Assembly (NCBI RefSeq): GCF_021134715.1
Contig: NC_060028.1
Coordinates: 580,501 to 644,500, forward strand
Reading direction: 5' to 3'
DNA from: Daphnia pulex
Taxonomy: Eukaryota > Arthropoda > Branchiopoda > Diplostraca > Daphniidae
Length of the DNA stretch: 64,000 nucleotides
Below are positions 35,306 through 54,732 of this stretch, one piece after another; position 1 is the first letter of the stretch, and every line of letters begins with the position of its first letter. Under the pieces are notes generated by a model. It searched no databases. It saw only the letters and a program-made list of their open reading frames with translations, and was not told the origin of the DNA. A program made the translations under genes and the position numbers.

Positions 35306-38129
35306 TTTAGGAATTATTACATAGACTGAGTTTACATTAAGTAGATAATACTTAATTGAAATTTAAAGAAAATAAGTCAATTGTCGGGTACCTGGGCATA
35401 ATCCAGTGGTGAATGACTACAGGTGTGTCATAGTGGACGGAAGAGATCACTGAAGTGGTCCAGTAACTCGTCAGTGAAGTAAGGATAAATTGTGTAGCAG
35501 CATAAGGACGTAAGCCAGATGAGCGTGTGTCTCGAAGATAAGGATAGAGTAGAACGTTGGTGGTGGAAGTCACTCTTCTCATAGATGGGGATCTTGCGAG
35601 CTCTGTAAAAAAAAATGTATCACATTAATGAAAATATAAAAATGAATAAAACATATCAATCTTTACCTTTTCTAAGAAGCACACTGAAATGTTCGTGATG
35701 AAAAAACAGTAAAAATGGCATTCACAGCAACCAACAGCATTACTCCTCGTGTTGAGATAAATTTCTGATGGTAAAGAAAGTGTCATGAACATTTTTTGCA
35801 GCAGTATGGTGGCAGGTGATATGGATGCTTTACCAATATCATTTGAGTGATGAATATAGTAAGACATAATTTGATTTTCATCCAGCAGATCTGGTATGTT
35901 TACAAACACATGGCAGGTATGTTATTCTTTCCACACTCTTCATGTCACTGAAACTCTAAGAAGCAATGTGAAAAAGAACTCTATGTTACTTACAAATTTA
36001 CACGGATTTACCTATGAAAATTAAAACTCTACCTATTCCTCGGCTGAGTTGCCTTCTAAACAGAAGTAGAAACAGCCATAAAAAAAGACAAGCTGCTGCA
36101 GGTTAAACCACCAAAATTGCAAGATTCCAAAAGGATCCTGTGGTTCATGAGCGAGAGTACCTACGTTACATGAAAATTTGAATTATGATGGTCTTAAATG
36201 CTTCACTGTTCTGGTATGGTAGCAGTAAAGATAAAATTACCTATCTTGGAACATTTGTATTCCACTATGTGTGGGCTTCAAACATGGGTTTTAGGCTTTT
36301 GATATCCTGAGGATCATGCTGAACAGTGACTGAGCGCTAAACCAACTTGTTGGAATGACAGCATACATCTAGACTTGCAGAAATAAATTGGTATAATATA
36401 CAAAATAAGGAAACTAGGGCAAACTAAACCTACATAAGATGCGAAGTCCAGCTTGATATTTGAAATCACAGAAAAATAAGTATAAAATAGCAACACTTTG
36501 TTTCGACCATCCATTTCACGGTGCAGAAACAACAAGGGCGACAGTGACGCCATCTGGTAATGAATTTTGAATCTGATGTTGGTTGCACAGACAGTCAGAC
36601 AGAGATATGACATTACACGTTTCACGTCCAACAAGTCGTAACTTTCATAGGTTTCTTCGAAGCAAATTAAAAAGTTAAACAACGCAGATCGAATGAGTCA
36701 ACTGTTTGTAAGTAATAGATAACACAACCTTTAGCTAATGATTTTTACAGCATCCTTGACTAAATGTTTTTAGATAATGTCAGCTGAAGTTGTTGTGTGA
36801 CCTGGCCAACTGGGGCCAATAAATAAAGCAGCCAATAATGCAAGCCATGTCTTCTGAAGCTAAATAATTTCTGTTGCAAGGTAGTTACCTTTACCAACAT
36901 GGTTTTAAATTACTGTGATATTTAAGGTTTCTAACATTTCAGGTTAACTTTTCCCTGTCAAGTTGTAAATCTTCAAGATATTGGTGCCTTCGCCAGATCC
37001 AATTCTTTACTGCAATCTATTTTAAGGACACCAGCAAGAAAATGCTGCTACTCAAGATTTAACGGTGACCACCACTTAGTTCTAATTTAAGACAATGTAA
37101 GATTGATAGATTTGAGGTATTTCTTTCTGTCACTACAATATGGTTTTAAAATTATTAATTATACTCTCCTTTCAGGTTAATCCCTCACCGCCGTTATAGT
37201 TGTTTGGAGACTGACGAGAGATTGCTGGAACTGAAGATTGATAATTTGTGTAGACTTAGATAAATTACAAGTGTATATCTGGGCTCCCTTCTTTTCTGTG
37301 GCCCCGTTTCCCTAACTAACCACTAACCAACGCCCGCCGGTGGTCACTCACCCGCTGTGATAACCAGGAGGATGAGGAGGGCTCTGGTCGAACGGGGACT
37401 TGGAAGGCGCATGATCCGAAGGGACTTTTGAGGGTCATGAGTCTTAACTAAGAAGTCTACTAAGACTAATCGCTCTCTAGTAAAACTGGCCTCGCACTCT
37501 TCTCTCTTCTTCACTGGCCAGGTAATCTCCCTGGTCGCAGTCAATTAAGTCGGTGTCTCCCCGTCTTCATTGACTGCAATTACAAGTCAGCAAAACATAG
37601 CAATTTACAATTTGGTACACACGGTGATCACCGTGTTTGACACTTGGAACTGTTCACTTCAACTCCTGCATTAAAAATTATGCAATTCATGAGTTTCGGT
37701 GCCGGTGATATACTATGTGGTGATAGTATGTTATATGGATATTAGTTTTTAGTATTTTAAAAAATATCAGTGATGTAATTATTCTAATCTTTCATAATTT
37801 TACTGCAAAATTTATATGATTAATTTAAATCGACATTTTTGATGTATAAGATATACATGGGTTTTGGTCTGTGATTTATGCAAAATTTAAGATTAGTTTC
37901 TCAAATTGATTTAAAGCTTATCGATAAATTTCCTCACAATGTTCTACAACTTTCTACGTACTCAAAAATGCTTCATATGAGCTTATTTGAAGTCAGCACG
38001 TGACAACCTTTTCCGATTCCAAGCAACACTTAGAAAATATTGCGAAAAAATTGCAAAATGACAGATCACACAAATTGAGAAAATAAACAAAAATAGAAAA
38101 CAATCATCGACGCTTGTTTGTTTGTTCCA
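35306..38129. other. Gene-poor stretch
   Basis: Minus-strand open frames at 35352-35909 and 36314-36682 have hydrophobic or low-information translations, and I could not join them into a convincing gene. Scattered poly-A signals and AT-rich DNA make up the rest. A GC-richer block at 37320-37560 is unexplained. Confidence 0.4.
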
Positions 38130-39030
38130 GTACTCCTTAAACCAGGTGACTTGTAGGAAACACCATCAGCACATTGGACTGCAACACCATAAGTCCATAA
38201 GCAATTTTATGCATAGCTCAGGCATCAACCAACAGTTGAAAACCTCTGAAAATTAGATATTAAGCAATAACAAGTTGTAGTAAATGTGCAAGAAGGACAG
38301 TAGTTATTCACAACTTACCCAGTTAGCAAGACAAAATGTTCGTCTGCATTAGCAGCAACAGCAAACAACTTCAACTTAGCCTGGCTGAGTAACCCTATAA
38401 AAAAATTAAATACATTGTCAGGCATACGAGTTTGTCAAAGAAAACCAGCAGGGGAAATTCAGTTACTGTTGGCAAGATTGAGTAAAACTAATGTGAAATT
38501 ATAATTTGATTAAATCATGATCAGTTAAGTGATTTAATATCAGAAACAAAAAATTAAATAAGTTTTAGAGACTAAAAAAATAAAAAAAGTATCCAAACTT
38601 AAACTTACTGAAAAAAAAATGTTATTAAAGAATTAAAGTTTGCGAGGATTTATGGTAGCAAGTGCCTTCAATTACTAGATAAATGTGACCATGTGCTGAT
38701 GGCTGAACTTGATTTCTTGAAACAGTTTCGCCAATTGAACTCTTTTGTTCAAGAAATCCTTAAACCAGGTAACAGGCAGGAAACAGCATCAGCACATTGG
38801 ATTGCAACACCATAAGCAAATGATGTCATATCCAAAAGATGGAAAATCTATGAAAAAAATGAGAAAGACAAAGAACCTGTTGAAATGTGCTAGAAAGATA
38901 GCAGTTGTTGCCTACTTGTGCAGTTAGCTGGTAGCAAGGTGGCACGTCAAAATGTTCTGCATTGAACGGGAACAGCAAACAGCTTCAACTTAACCTGGCT
39001 GACAGTGACATAACCTATGAAAGAAATTAA
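38130..39030. repeat. Direct duplication of about 270 bp (38130-38405 and 38747-39030)
   Basis: The copies share CCTTAAACCAGGT, CATCAGCACATTGGA, TGCAACACCATAAG, CAAAATGTTC and CTTCAACTTA in the same order. They diverge by substitutions and small indels. Neither copy codes for protein in a way I can see. Confidence 0.65.
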
Positions 39031-39360
39031 GAAAAATGAAAATCATTTCAACACAATTAGTCGTAGTGTACGGATATACGTAGACTGTATCTCACGTAGA
39101 CTGTATCTCACTAGTTTGCTCAAGTTCAACGTCACGTCACGTACAACTGTGGGCTGATCAGCTGATGGCGGCTTCATCACGCTCGACGTTCGGCCTACGA
39201 CGCCTGGCGGCTCCTTTATTTATCGCCATCTGGTGACAAGAGGTTTTTTAAGACCCGACATTTACATGTAAGCATTAAGCAACATGTAGATTGTAGACTC
39301 CACATTGTTGTCTTCAATTTTCTTTCTGCAACATTTGTGGCAGCTTTTATTTCTGCAATT

Positions 39361-39409
39361 AAAAAAAAAAAAAAAAAAAAAAACAAAAAAAAAAACAAAA
39401 AAAAAAAAC
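39361..39409. repeat. A-rich tract
   Basis: A run of about 22 A is followed by A-rich DNA with single C interruptions. It could be the tail of an old retroposon, but no body is identifiable upstream. Confidence 0.5.
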
Positions 39410-40222
39410 ATATTGATTCGGTCCCAACTTTTCTTTAGCTATTTGGAAATTTAAACGTACCCATACGTTAAGCGCTACTGTGTGAATTGAGCGAGCGGGA
39501 AATAATATCTGCATGGAGTGCGTGTCACGGAAATTTACGATAACATTGTCACAGATTTTTTGGTTGAAGAATAAGTTTCTTATTCAGTGGTTTCGCTCAT
39601 TTGGTTTAAAGAGGATGCAGTTGATGGCAAAAGAGGAAAAAATAGCTCTAGGTCACTTTTGTTATTGTTGATTGGGATGTTTAAATACCTCCACCTCTGA
39701 AGCATTTGAATAGTCACTTGCTGCCTGGGCATCTCATTACTGAACCTGCAAATTAGCAACCAGAAGAAGAAGAAGAATTAGGACAACACGTAATTAATTG
39801 CACGTTCTTTTTCGGTGGATAGACACGCCGTACTTGCCAGATTAAATGTCGTTCAATTCGCCATGGATGAGACGACTCACCTGGAAGAGAAATTGACTTA
39901 ATGGTTTAATATTTCATTGAAATGTATATGCAATCATTTATTATGTATACTATTATGGTGGATATATTTAGCCAGGTATTTGAAATTCATAATCGGCAAA
40001 CCGGAGTCCCGTTGATGGTCTCTGTCGAATCTCGCAAAATGACCGCATCTGGGCCATAGTCTCCAGATTTGCTGTTCCTAAATTGACGCCGGAAAACTAG
40101 AGATGAGAAAACAATGTCAACACCATGTGAAGACAGCCTTGTCGTGTAACACGAGAAAACAACGAATCAATTCGATAATTAAATTGTCGTTTTAAAAAAG
40201 ATGTAAATTCCAGTCGCTGCTG
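39410..40222. other. Spacer without supported gene
   Basis: AT-rich, with a short GAAGAA run near 39762. Nothing else is seen. Confidence 0.5.
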
Positions 40223-40490
40223 TCTATTGCATCACCCCTTTCGCTCATTTACATATTTACCAAATGTCCATCCCCAAAGAAGAAGAGAATGTTGTTACCT
40301 GTGGAAGGTCTTTGCCGATCACTTTCACTCAGCCGCAACTGCCAGGTATAAAAGGTGGCCAACATCGCAATCTTCTTCACACAATTCCTTCAACTGTCTT
40401 CAGAAGAGCAGCTAAACAACCTAAACCAGCAAAAATGAAATTGGTAAGTTAGTCAACTCTTAATTGATTAAATATCAAGTTAACCTTTTT
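40223..40490 (+). pseudogene. Orphan cuticle promoter plus first exon
   Basis: This is an inverted copy of 32757-32490. It includes the TATA box (40347-40353), the 5' UTR, the MKL start exon (40435-40443) and the GTAAGT donor. Similarity ends soon after the donor (near TTAACCTTTT), so exons 2 and 3 were not copied, and no cuticle exon follows on the plus strand. It is either a dead fragment or a promoter able to drive another transcript. Confidence 0.8.
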
Positions 40491-40598
40491 CCTTCGCATC
40501 AAGTTTTTCTCTTGTCATATACCAAATATTTTCATGCATGTTGCTAAACCACATACATCCGTTTTCCGCTAGTCGCCAGGAATACATTTTGATGATAA

Positions 40599-40628
40599 AC
40601 AAGTCCGCCAAGGTGTGGCGGACTTGTG
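40599..40628. repeat. Hairpin, 11-bp stem
   Basis: ACAAGTCCGCC and GGCGGACTTGT are perfect inverse copies separated by about 7-8 bases. Confidence 0.6.
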
Positions 40629-41419
40629 GGCTGGAAATCACGTGGGTAGATTCAAATTGTCCCCTGCTTCTAATGGAACACTAAACTTCAAATCATTCAC
40701 GTGTTCCATCTAACCTCCCCTTCTTGTGTGCTGCTAGCTAAAGTTATTTTCAGATCACATTTTCAAATCAATTAAACCGAGATGCATCACAAGGCATTCA
40801 AGAGTCAAAAACAAGTTAACACCAAGCCAAAGCCAAAGCAAATTACGTATTCAACGTAATTAGTTGAACAAATAGAAAAATTTAAGACCTCAGTCCTCAG
40901 CAGACAGCACACGATCACGATGGGAAAAGAGCAGTAGAAACTAGAAGGTATTACTAAACAGTCGCCCCGCCGCCGTTGCTATGGGCGCTCGTTGTTGCTT
41001 TTAGGCGGGAAAACCAAATTTTTAGTAAACAGCAACCCATTCTGTGAACGATTTTCAAGAAAAACAAATCTTTTGAGAAAAATTTTAAGATTGAAACTTT
41101 GAAAGAGGGAAATTACAATTGAGCGGTGACCTTGGCACTTATAAATTAATCCAGTTTTCAGTATGGAATGTGTGTTTATTCTTATTTGTTCTGATTAATT
41201 CGTATTTCTTTTTTATTTTAAATGGGAAATGGGAATGCCATTCCCATATCCGATGGTCATCGCTTAACAGCAGAAGTTTTTGTATTGGTTCTGGCAATGC
41301 CAAAAGGAAATAGTTTTATGAACTATTCCTGGCAGAACCACATAGAAATTACAAATATTTTTAAAGGAAAGTACTTTATTAATTTAATCAAATTTTGTCA
41401 TGGTACAGCTCTAGATAAT
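40629..41419. other. Spacer without supported gene
   Basis: AT-rich DNA between the orphan promoter and the 3' end of the second cuticle gene. The plus-strand open frame starting at 41222 is antisense to that gene's last exon. Confidence 0.5.
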
Positions 41420-42087
41420 TTAATAAGTATTGTAAGTGTTGTAGCTGCCTGCTCCAGTGCGGCGGTAAGGGAGGGCAGGGGCAACTGGGAGTTCGTATTC
41501 GTGAACGGGAGCAACTGGGAGCTCGTAGACATGGACGGGAGCGACGGGCAAGTGGTCGCCCTTTGGCCGGAATCCGTTTTCATCGGCGGTCCAGGTCAGA
41601 GTGAATTTCTCGCCTTCGGGGGAGACCCAGTAAGAGGATCCAGCGTTGGTGTTGCCATAAACGTCGTCGTAAGTGGCTTTGCCATAAGAATCGTAGGCGA
41701 CGCCTTGCATCTTCTTCTGCACCTGCGATTCTTCACGGGTCGTGTAGTCGGATCCAGAGTAGCTGCAAAATTAACAAAAAAACAATTTTATTATTATTTT
41801 TCTTAATGTAAATTCAAAGAGAAAAAGGACTTACCCCCATTTGCTGCTTCCGTCGAGATTGCGGACGTCGTGTTGGCTGGTGATGGCAATTCCGCCATAT
41901 TTGCTGTCTTTGTTGTAGCCGGAGGAAGCGTAGCTGGGAGACGTCATGTAACTGGAATCTCTTTCATAGCCGGAAGGAGCGGCAACAGCAACGGCCAGGA
42001 GAGCAGCGACGATAAACTGAATAAAAATGAAGTTTAACTTTTATTTAAAAAATAATTCAACTTTGGTGGATTAGTTACCAGCTTCAT
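41420..42087 (-). CDS. RR-type cuticle protein with repeated Pro/Val tail, 3 exons
   Basis: Exons: 42087-42079 (MKL), 42016-41835 and 41762-41420; 177 aa. The signal peptide MKLFIVAALLAVAVAA is split after codon 3. A Tyr/Ser-rich segment (SYMTSPSYASSGYNKDSKYG) precedes a Rebers-Riddiford-like domain with SSYWVSPEGEKFTLTWTADE and GFRPKGDHLP. The tail repeats YELPVAPVH-type units two to three times. It is a structural chitin-binding protein of cuticle and only a distant paralogue of the gene at 32 kb. TATA box at 42143-42150. Confidence 0.9.
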
Positions 42088-42142
42088 GTTGCTTCGATTG
42101 TTTGTTCCTAAGAATGGTGCTTTGGATGGACAATCGCTGGAC

Positions 42143-42150
42143 TTTTTATA
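42143..42150 (-). promoter_or_regulatory. TATA box of the second cuticle gene
   Basis: TATAAAAA on the minus strand, about 56 bases before the start codon. Confidence 0.7.
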
Positions 42151-43571
42151 CTCGCCGGTACACCCATGAAATAGTCAACTATCTAATAATCGCTCAGGCA
42201 GTGAAAGTCCGTCACTTTAAGATTTGACCCGATTTTTGTTTTGGTCTTTTTGGTCACACCCGTCACACCTTGTGGTCTGCTGCTGTTGGGTAACACCGTA
42301 ACAGCAAAGGCTGGCCGCGCCCTTTTGCGAATCCAATGCTATATATTCTAATTGCAAAATTTAAAAGTTAATTTCTTTATACTGTGACAGCTTGTAATGA
42401 GGTACAGAAGGTAAAGGAAGTGCAAATACGGAATGTCAATAGTAAACCCCTGATAACTTAGCAATTTTCGGAAAGAATTGTATAATTTAAATTTCATTAG
42501 GAATGGCCCATTAAAGCTATGCTGCCCTTGAATAGCACTTTGGCATTACTGTAATCTAAGAATAATTAACAATGATAAATGAAAGAGAAATTCTAATTGA
42601 CACCAAGCAATCAAAATACGTACAAAATTCAAATAGAAACAAATTGCTAAGCTTCATGCTCAACCATGAAGCGAAATTCCATACATGATACAACACAACA
42701 GATTGGTTAAATTTTAATAATTTGCATATCAACAACCGGTATTTTGCGTTCAACGCGAATACAAATGTGCACGCACTTTCAAAATCGAAGCCACGGTTTT
42801 TTTTTTTTTGTTAAGTGCTTGCTGCGTAATGTTCATAAACTAAGACTGGGTAAAAAAAGATTGATAAAGGGGTTCAATCGGGTTAAATTAAATAAATGAA
42901 TATTTTTTGTTGTACTAAGGCCATTTGATGTCATTCAGCGCAGGACGTACTTAAAACCAGCAGCAGGGAATTCCCCGGAACTGAAAGTTTGGTACTGATT
43001 CGAATTGTCAAAAGAATAAACAGGTTAAACATTCCCAATCAAGCTGCTTAACACAAATGTGGAACTGCTACACAACTTGTTACGCTGGCCATTTATGTCT
43101 TCATTCGTCATTAACGCTTTACCGAGATACCTTCGCTACAAGAAATCTTTTGTAATAATTAGAAATGAAGAATATAGAGAATATTTTTCTTCTGAGGATA
43201 ATCGTTTGCAGTCGATTTTCTCTTTAACATTCCTTTATGAGGGACTCTTCTCTTTTACCTAATTGAATCAATCGATTTATGATAATAGATCGCTACTACA
43301 ATCGACACCATGTTGCAATTAACTTTTGCTGCTTGATCAACACAAGCTCAGTTTTAATTGCGGCACTGAAGCACTGATTTCAAAATAATCCTTATCAATT
43401 GACGCGCAGCATATGTGTGTCAATCGAATTGGTCACGTGAAGGGGAATTTTTAATTTCTTTTCGTATCTCATCAATTGAGAAAAAAAAGTACCGGAGGCC
43501 AGTTAAGATACCAATTATGGCGTAAAGTTATCTCCCGAAACAAGACAAACTTTCATTCACCTATATTGCCC
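42151..43571. other. Spacer without supported gene
   Basis: AT-rich. The open frame at 43059-43262 has no recognisable similarity and no splice context. Confidence 0.5.
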
Positions 43572-43579
43572 TATAAATA
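43572..43579 (+). promoter_or_regulatory. TATA box of C1q gene A
   Basis: TATAAATA, 60 bases before the ATG. Confidence 0.65.
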
Positions 43580-43631
43580 GGAAATCACTGCCAATGCCAA
43601 AACACCACACATTTGGTAATTAATCACGACA

Positions 43632-45400
43632 ATGGCCAAGTCATCACTGCACGTCAAGACACTCGTCTTCTTCAGCGCTTTCCTATTGAGCGTGACAACA
43701 GGCCAACATCCAGACCACTTGCTGTCTACGAAAGGCGACACCAATCTCCGTTTAGACTACGTAAACAAAAACTTTTTCTTTTGGTTGTTGTCTAATTATT
43801 TCATTGTTGTCTGGCCTGATAGGAAACTTTAAAAACTGAATTCAATGACCAGTTTAACCGCCTGAGAGAGGAAGTCCTGCAGCTAAAAACCAAACTCCAC
43901 CAAAAGGAAATGCAGGAAATGTTACCGGTATTAAAGTCGGGCTCGAAAGGTGTAATGCCGAGATCTTGTCACGAGGTCCGTATGGCCGACCCTTCATTGC
44001 CCACTGACGTTTACTGGATCGATCCCGACGGACAAGATGTTGGAGACGATCCCATCCAGGTGAACTGCGACATGTCCACAGGTATAATAACTCTATTTAA
44101 AAAAGATTTGAATAAATAAAAGTTTGGATTAATACAATTGTATCCTATTGTTATCCGACAGGAATGACAATAATTGGACACGACGCAGAAGCAGCGATTA
44201 ACGTTAGCCATTGCACGGAACCCGGATGCTATACCAGACCAATCGTGTACGAAGCATCACTCAGACAAATTGCAGCTCTGGCACAAATTTCTGTAGATTG
44301 CCGGCAGTCAATTAAGGTTCATTAAATCAAAATAAAATTTTCCCCCGATTCTACATGATTGAATTTACCCGCAATTAAATTTTCAGTACGAGTGTTACTC
44401 GGCCCCACTCCAGTACGATGGAATCCAATATTCCTGGTGGAACGACCGCAACGGTGTAGAGCAATATTTCTGGCACGGTAACGATAACTCCACTCACACG
44501 TGCCTGTGCGGAATCGGCAAAACGTGTGTCGATCCTAGTAAAAACTGCAACTGTGACGCCAACGTACCCGTCAATCTAGTCGACGAAGGTATGTTGACAA
44601 ACCCAACATTTTATCGAACATCTTTTAGAAGAATATTTTTTAAAAATTACAACTAATCAGGTGAAATAACTGCGAAGGGAAGTTTGCCCATCACACGTTT
44701 GAATTTCGGACGAACGACCCCTGCAGCGTCAAGCGGTATTCACACTTTGGGGAAATTGAAATGCAAAGGCCAAAAGTTGGTCGAAGGAATGCCAACGTCT
44801 TGCGTCGAACTGTGGCAGATCGGACATGTCCTCAGCGGCTTATACTTGATCAAGGGCGTGTCTCAAGTGGAAACGGTTTATTGCGACTTTAGCAAAATGT
44901 CAACGGAAGCAGGTTTGCTCACACTTTGAGTTGATTGAAGTAAATTAGTAAAATGATCGCAATTTTTTTACGCAGGATACGAAACTTGGATTGGCTACGC
45001 TGATGTCAAATCATCTCCTGTTTATTTCTATGTACAGAAAAACGCGAATTACGCAACTGCCAACACCGCCATTCCATTCGAGTTGACCAGAACTAATGTG
45101 GGAAATGCCATGAACGCTTCAACAGGAGTTTTTACCACACCAAGACCGGGAAAATATTTTTTCACTTTTTCAGGAATTAATTATGGAAGTTATGCAGCTG
45201 TTGAGCTTCAGTTGAATGGTGTTCAGATAGGAGCTGGATACAGCAATGAGATGCATAATACTTTTTCACACCATGTTACTTTGCAACTTTCCAAAGGCGA
45301 CCAGATTAGATTGGTCTTGATAAGTGGAACAGTTTACGACGACATTAGATCTTATACTAGCTTTGTAGGTTTGTTAGTAGAGGAAGATGTCTTCGAATAA
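43632..45400 (+). CDS. Secreted fibrinogen-like/C1q-domain protein A, 6 exons
   Basis: Exons: 43632-43760, 43823-44081, 44162-44316, 44387-44588, 44661-44912 and 44976-45400; 473 aa with all phases matching. Order: signal peptide (1-24), a heptad-rich coiled coil (about 44-75, LREEVLQLKTKLHQKE), a Cys-rich fibrinogen-like domain as in neurexin-IV and fibrillar collagens (PRSCHEVR, VYWIDPDG, YSWWNDRNG, CLCGIGKTC, FGRT), a second short fibrinogen N-type unit (SCVELWQ, GLYLIKG, VYCDF), and a C-terminal C1q domain (VGNAMN, GVFTTPRPGKYFFTF, LSKGDQIRL, FVGLLVEED). C1q domains trimerise and bind diverse ligands, so a soluble recognition protein is likely. Gene B at 56.9 kb is a shortened relative. 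Confidence 0.85.
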
Positions 45401-45499
45401 TAATGGCCGAGTTTTGACATTTTTGCGTAGTAATTTTTTAGATGATTAATATGACCTAAAATTTTCATTTCAATTATACAGTTCATGCAATTGACGAAT

Positions 45500-45505
45500 A
45501 ATAAA
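45500..45505 (+). terminator. Poly(A) signal of C1q gene A
   Basis: AATAAA, 100 bases after the stop codon. Confidence 0.6.
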
Positions 45506-46216
45506 ATGAATTACAACATTTCCCCGTGTTTTCTGTTAATTACTTTACTTCCATATAGTCTTAAAACTTTTTTGCACGGCCATTTCTGATCAACAGAATG
45601 TCAGAATGTTAAAAAATGTAAAGAAAAAACAAAAAAACAAAACAAAAAGGACTTCAACGCTTAAAAAACAACATTTTCTTGCTGTTGTAGGCGTAATTCA
45701 CTTCTTGGTAGACGCAATATTTCATTTCAAAAAAATCCTTCTACGGAGCGAAATACGAGTTGTCATGTGAGGATAAAAAACGTCAACCGAGAAATAAAAG
45801 AAGGAAATCGCACGCAACGCAAATCTCATCCCTGTCTGTCTGTCTGTAGTCTGTTACAAATTTAGTAGATACTGATAGCTTTTTACTCTAGCTTACCCTC
45901 AAGATGATGGACTGTTGTGACAGCAATAAAATTGGTCACATAACCAATTGAATATAAACATTGCTTTGACTTGGAATCATTTAACCAAATTGTCGCTTAT
46001 CTTTTTTAGCCGAAACGAATTTCCGCCTTCTGATATTGTATCAAATCTGTTGTGTGGGATGTCAAACCACACAGACATCCTTTTCTCGCATAGGGACGCG
46101 ATGCATTAAAATGAACGACGTGGAAAAGATTGATCTCAGTCAAGTCTGAGTCTTGTTGGTCTGAAATCCATTGAACGGACGACATTTTCGGATGCCGTTC
46201 GTTTTCGGACGTTGCA
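45506..46216. other. Spacer between C1q gene A and receptor 1
   Basis: Bases about 45755-45835 match about 56312-56395, upstream of C1q gene B (shared GGTAAAAAAC/GGATAAAAAAC, AAATCGCA and CAACGCAAATCTCA). Bases about 46027-46080 resemble the minus strand near 25010-24955, upstream of the kinase-less receptor copy (GGGAT-TCAAACCACA). Both are likely duplicated regulatory DNA. Confidence 0.5.
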
Positions 46217-50030
<3,814 letters not shown>

Positions 50031-50288
50031 GAATTCCCAGAATACAGAGAAAAAGAACGTTTAACCAAGATATCATTTGGAAAAAATGAACTTGTGTCTA
50101 TTTCATCCAATCGTTTTTCCCAATGCATCGTTAAATTAATGTAACGTTATTGGCCAAAACAAATTAGAAGGAAACGGGAGGAAATGTGGTTTCTTTTAAT
50201 TTCCTAATAATAGCCTATAGGCTATATAAGGGAAATTTGAAGAGGTTCAAATTATAAGACTCTATTTCACGCTAAATAATAAGATTTC

Positions 50289-50294
50289 AATAAA
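50289..50294 (+). terminator. Poly(A) signal of receptor 1
   Basis: AATAAA, about 260 bases after the stop codon and the first clear canonical signal. Confidence 0.45.
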
Positions 50295-50778
50295 GCTCAA
50301 TCCAACATTCCAACCTAAACAAGCAATAAGATTTCAATCCAAAAATTTAAAAAATAAAGTGGGACTTAATTTAGATGTGAAAAAGACTAAGTTATGATTC
50401 CCATGAAATTGTTTTCAAATTTTCGGTTATCCTAATCAAATATCCCTTTTCTGATAATAAATCCTTTGCAAGGTTGCCAACCACAAACATCCGCACTCAG
50501 CTATTGTCACCAGAAATAAAAAGGAAGCAGCGAGATTGTTTATCAGTTAAAAGTCAAAACCGCCGGCAAAAAATAGCGAAATGAAAAAAAAAAATAAAGA
50601 GCGAGTATAATTTGTGTAAAGCAGAAAATGTTAGTGCGTAGCAGACAAGCGCGTATACAACAAGTTGGGCAAATTATTCTTTGCGCATTGAAAATTCGAA
50701 TTAAAAAAATATATTTAGTCGAGTGTCGAACTTTTTCATTTTACGTTTGTGTAGCATGGATGCATTTTCAAGCTGAAA
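50295..50778. other. Spacer between the tandem receptors
   Basis: AT-rich, about 480 bases. It must hold the promoter of receptor 2 if that gene is transcribed separately. No clear TATA box is seen. Confidence 0.4.
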
Positions 50779-54640
<3,862 letters not shown>

Positions 54641-54726
54641 ACGGGAAAAGAAACTGAAATAGTCAAATATTAAAGGTATTCAATCCCGTTTGAAATGTTT
54701 AAGAATTGTTACGTTATTGAACGACG

Positions 54727-54732
54727 AATAAA
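54727..54732 (+). terminator. Poly(A) signal of receptor 2
   Basis: AATAAA, 87 bases after the stop codon. Confidence 0.6.

Noticed and set aside
35352-35909. Two minus-strand open frames that can be joined by a GT-AG intron
   Set aside because: The joined reading soon meets a stop, composition is weak and no family fits.
36314-36682. 122-codon hydrophobic minus-strand frame
   Set aside because: No start context, no splice support and low-information Cys/Leu-rich sequence.
39361-39409. Retrogene poly(A) tail
   Set aside because: No intronless gene body or target duplication is visible upstream.
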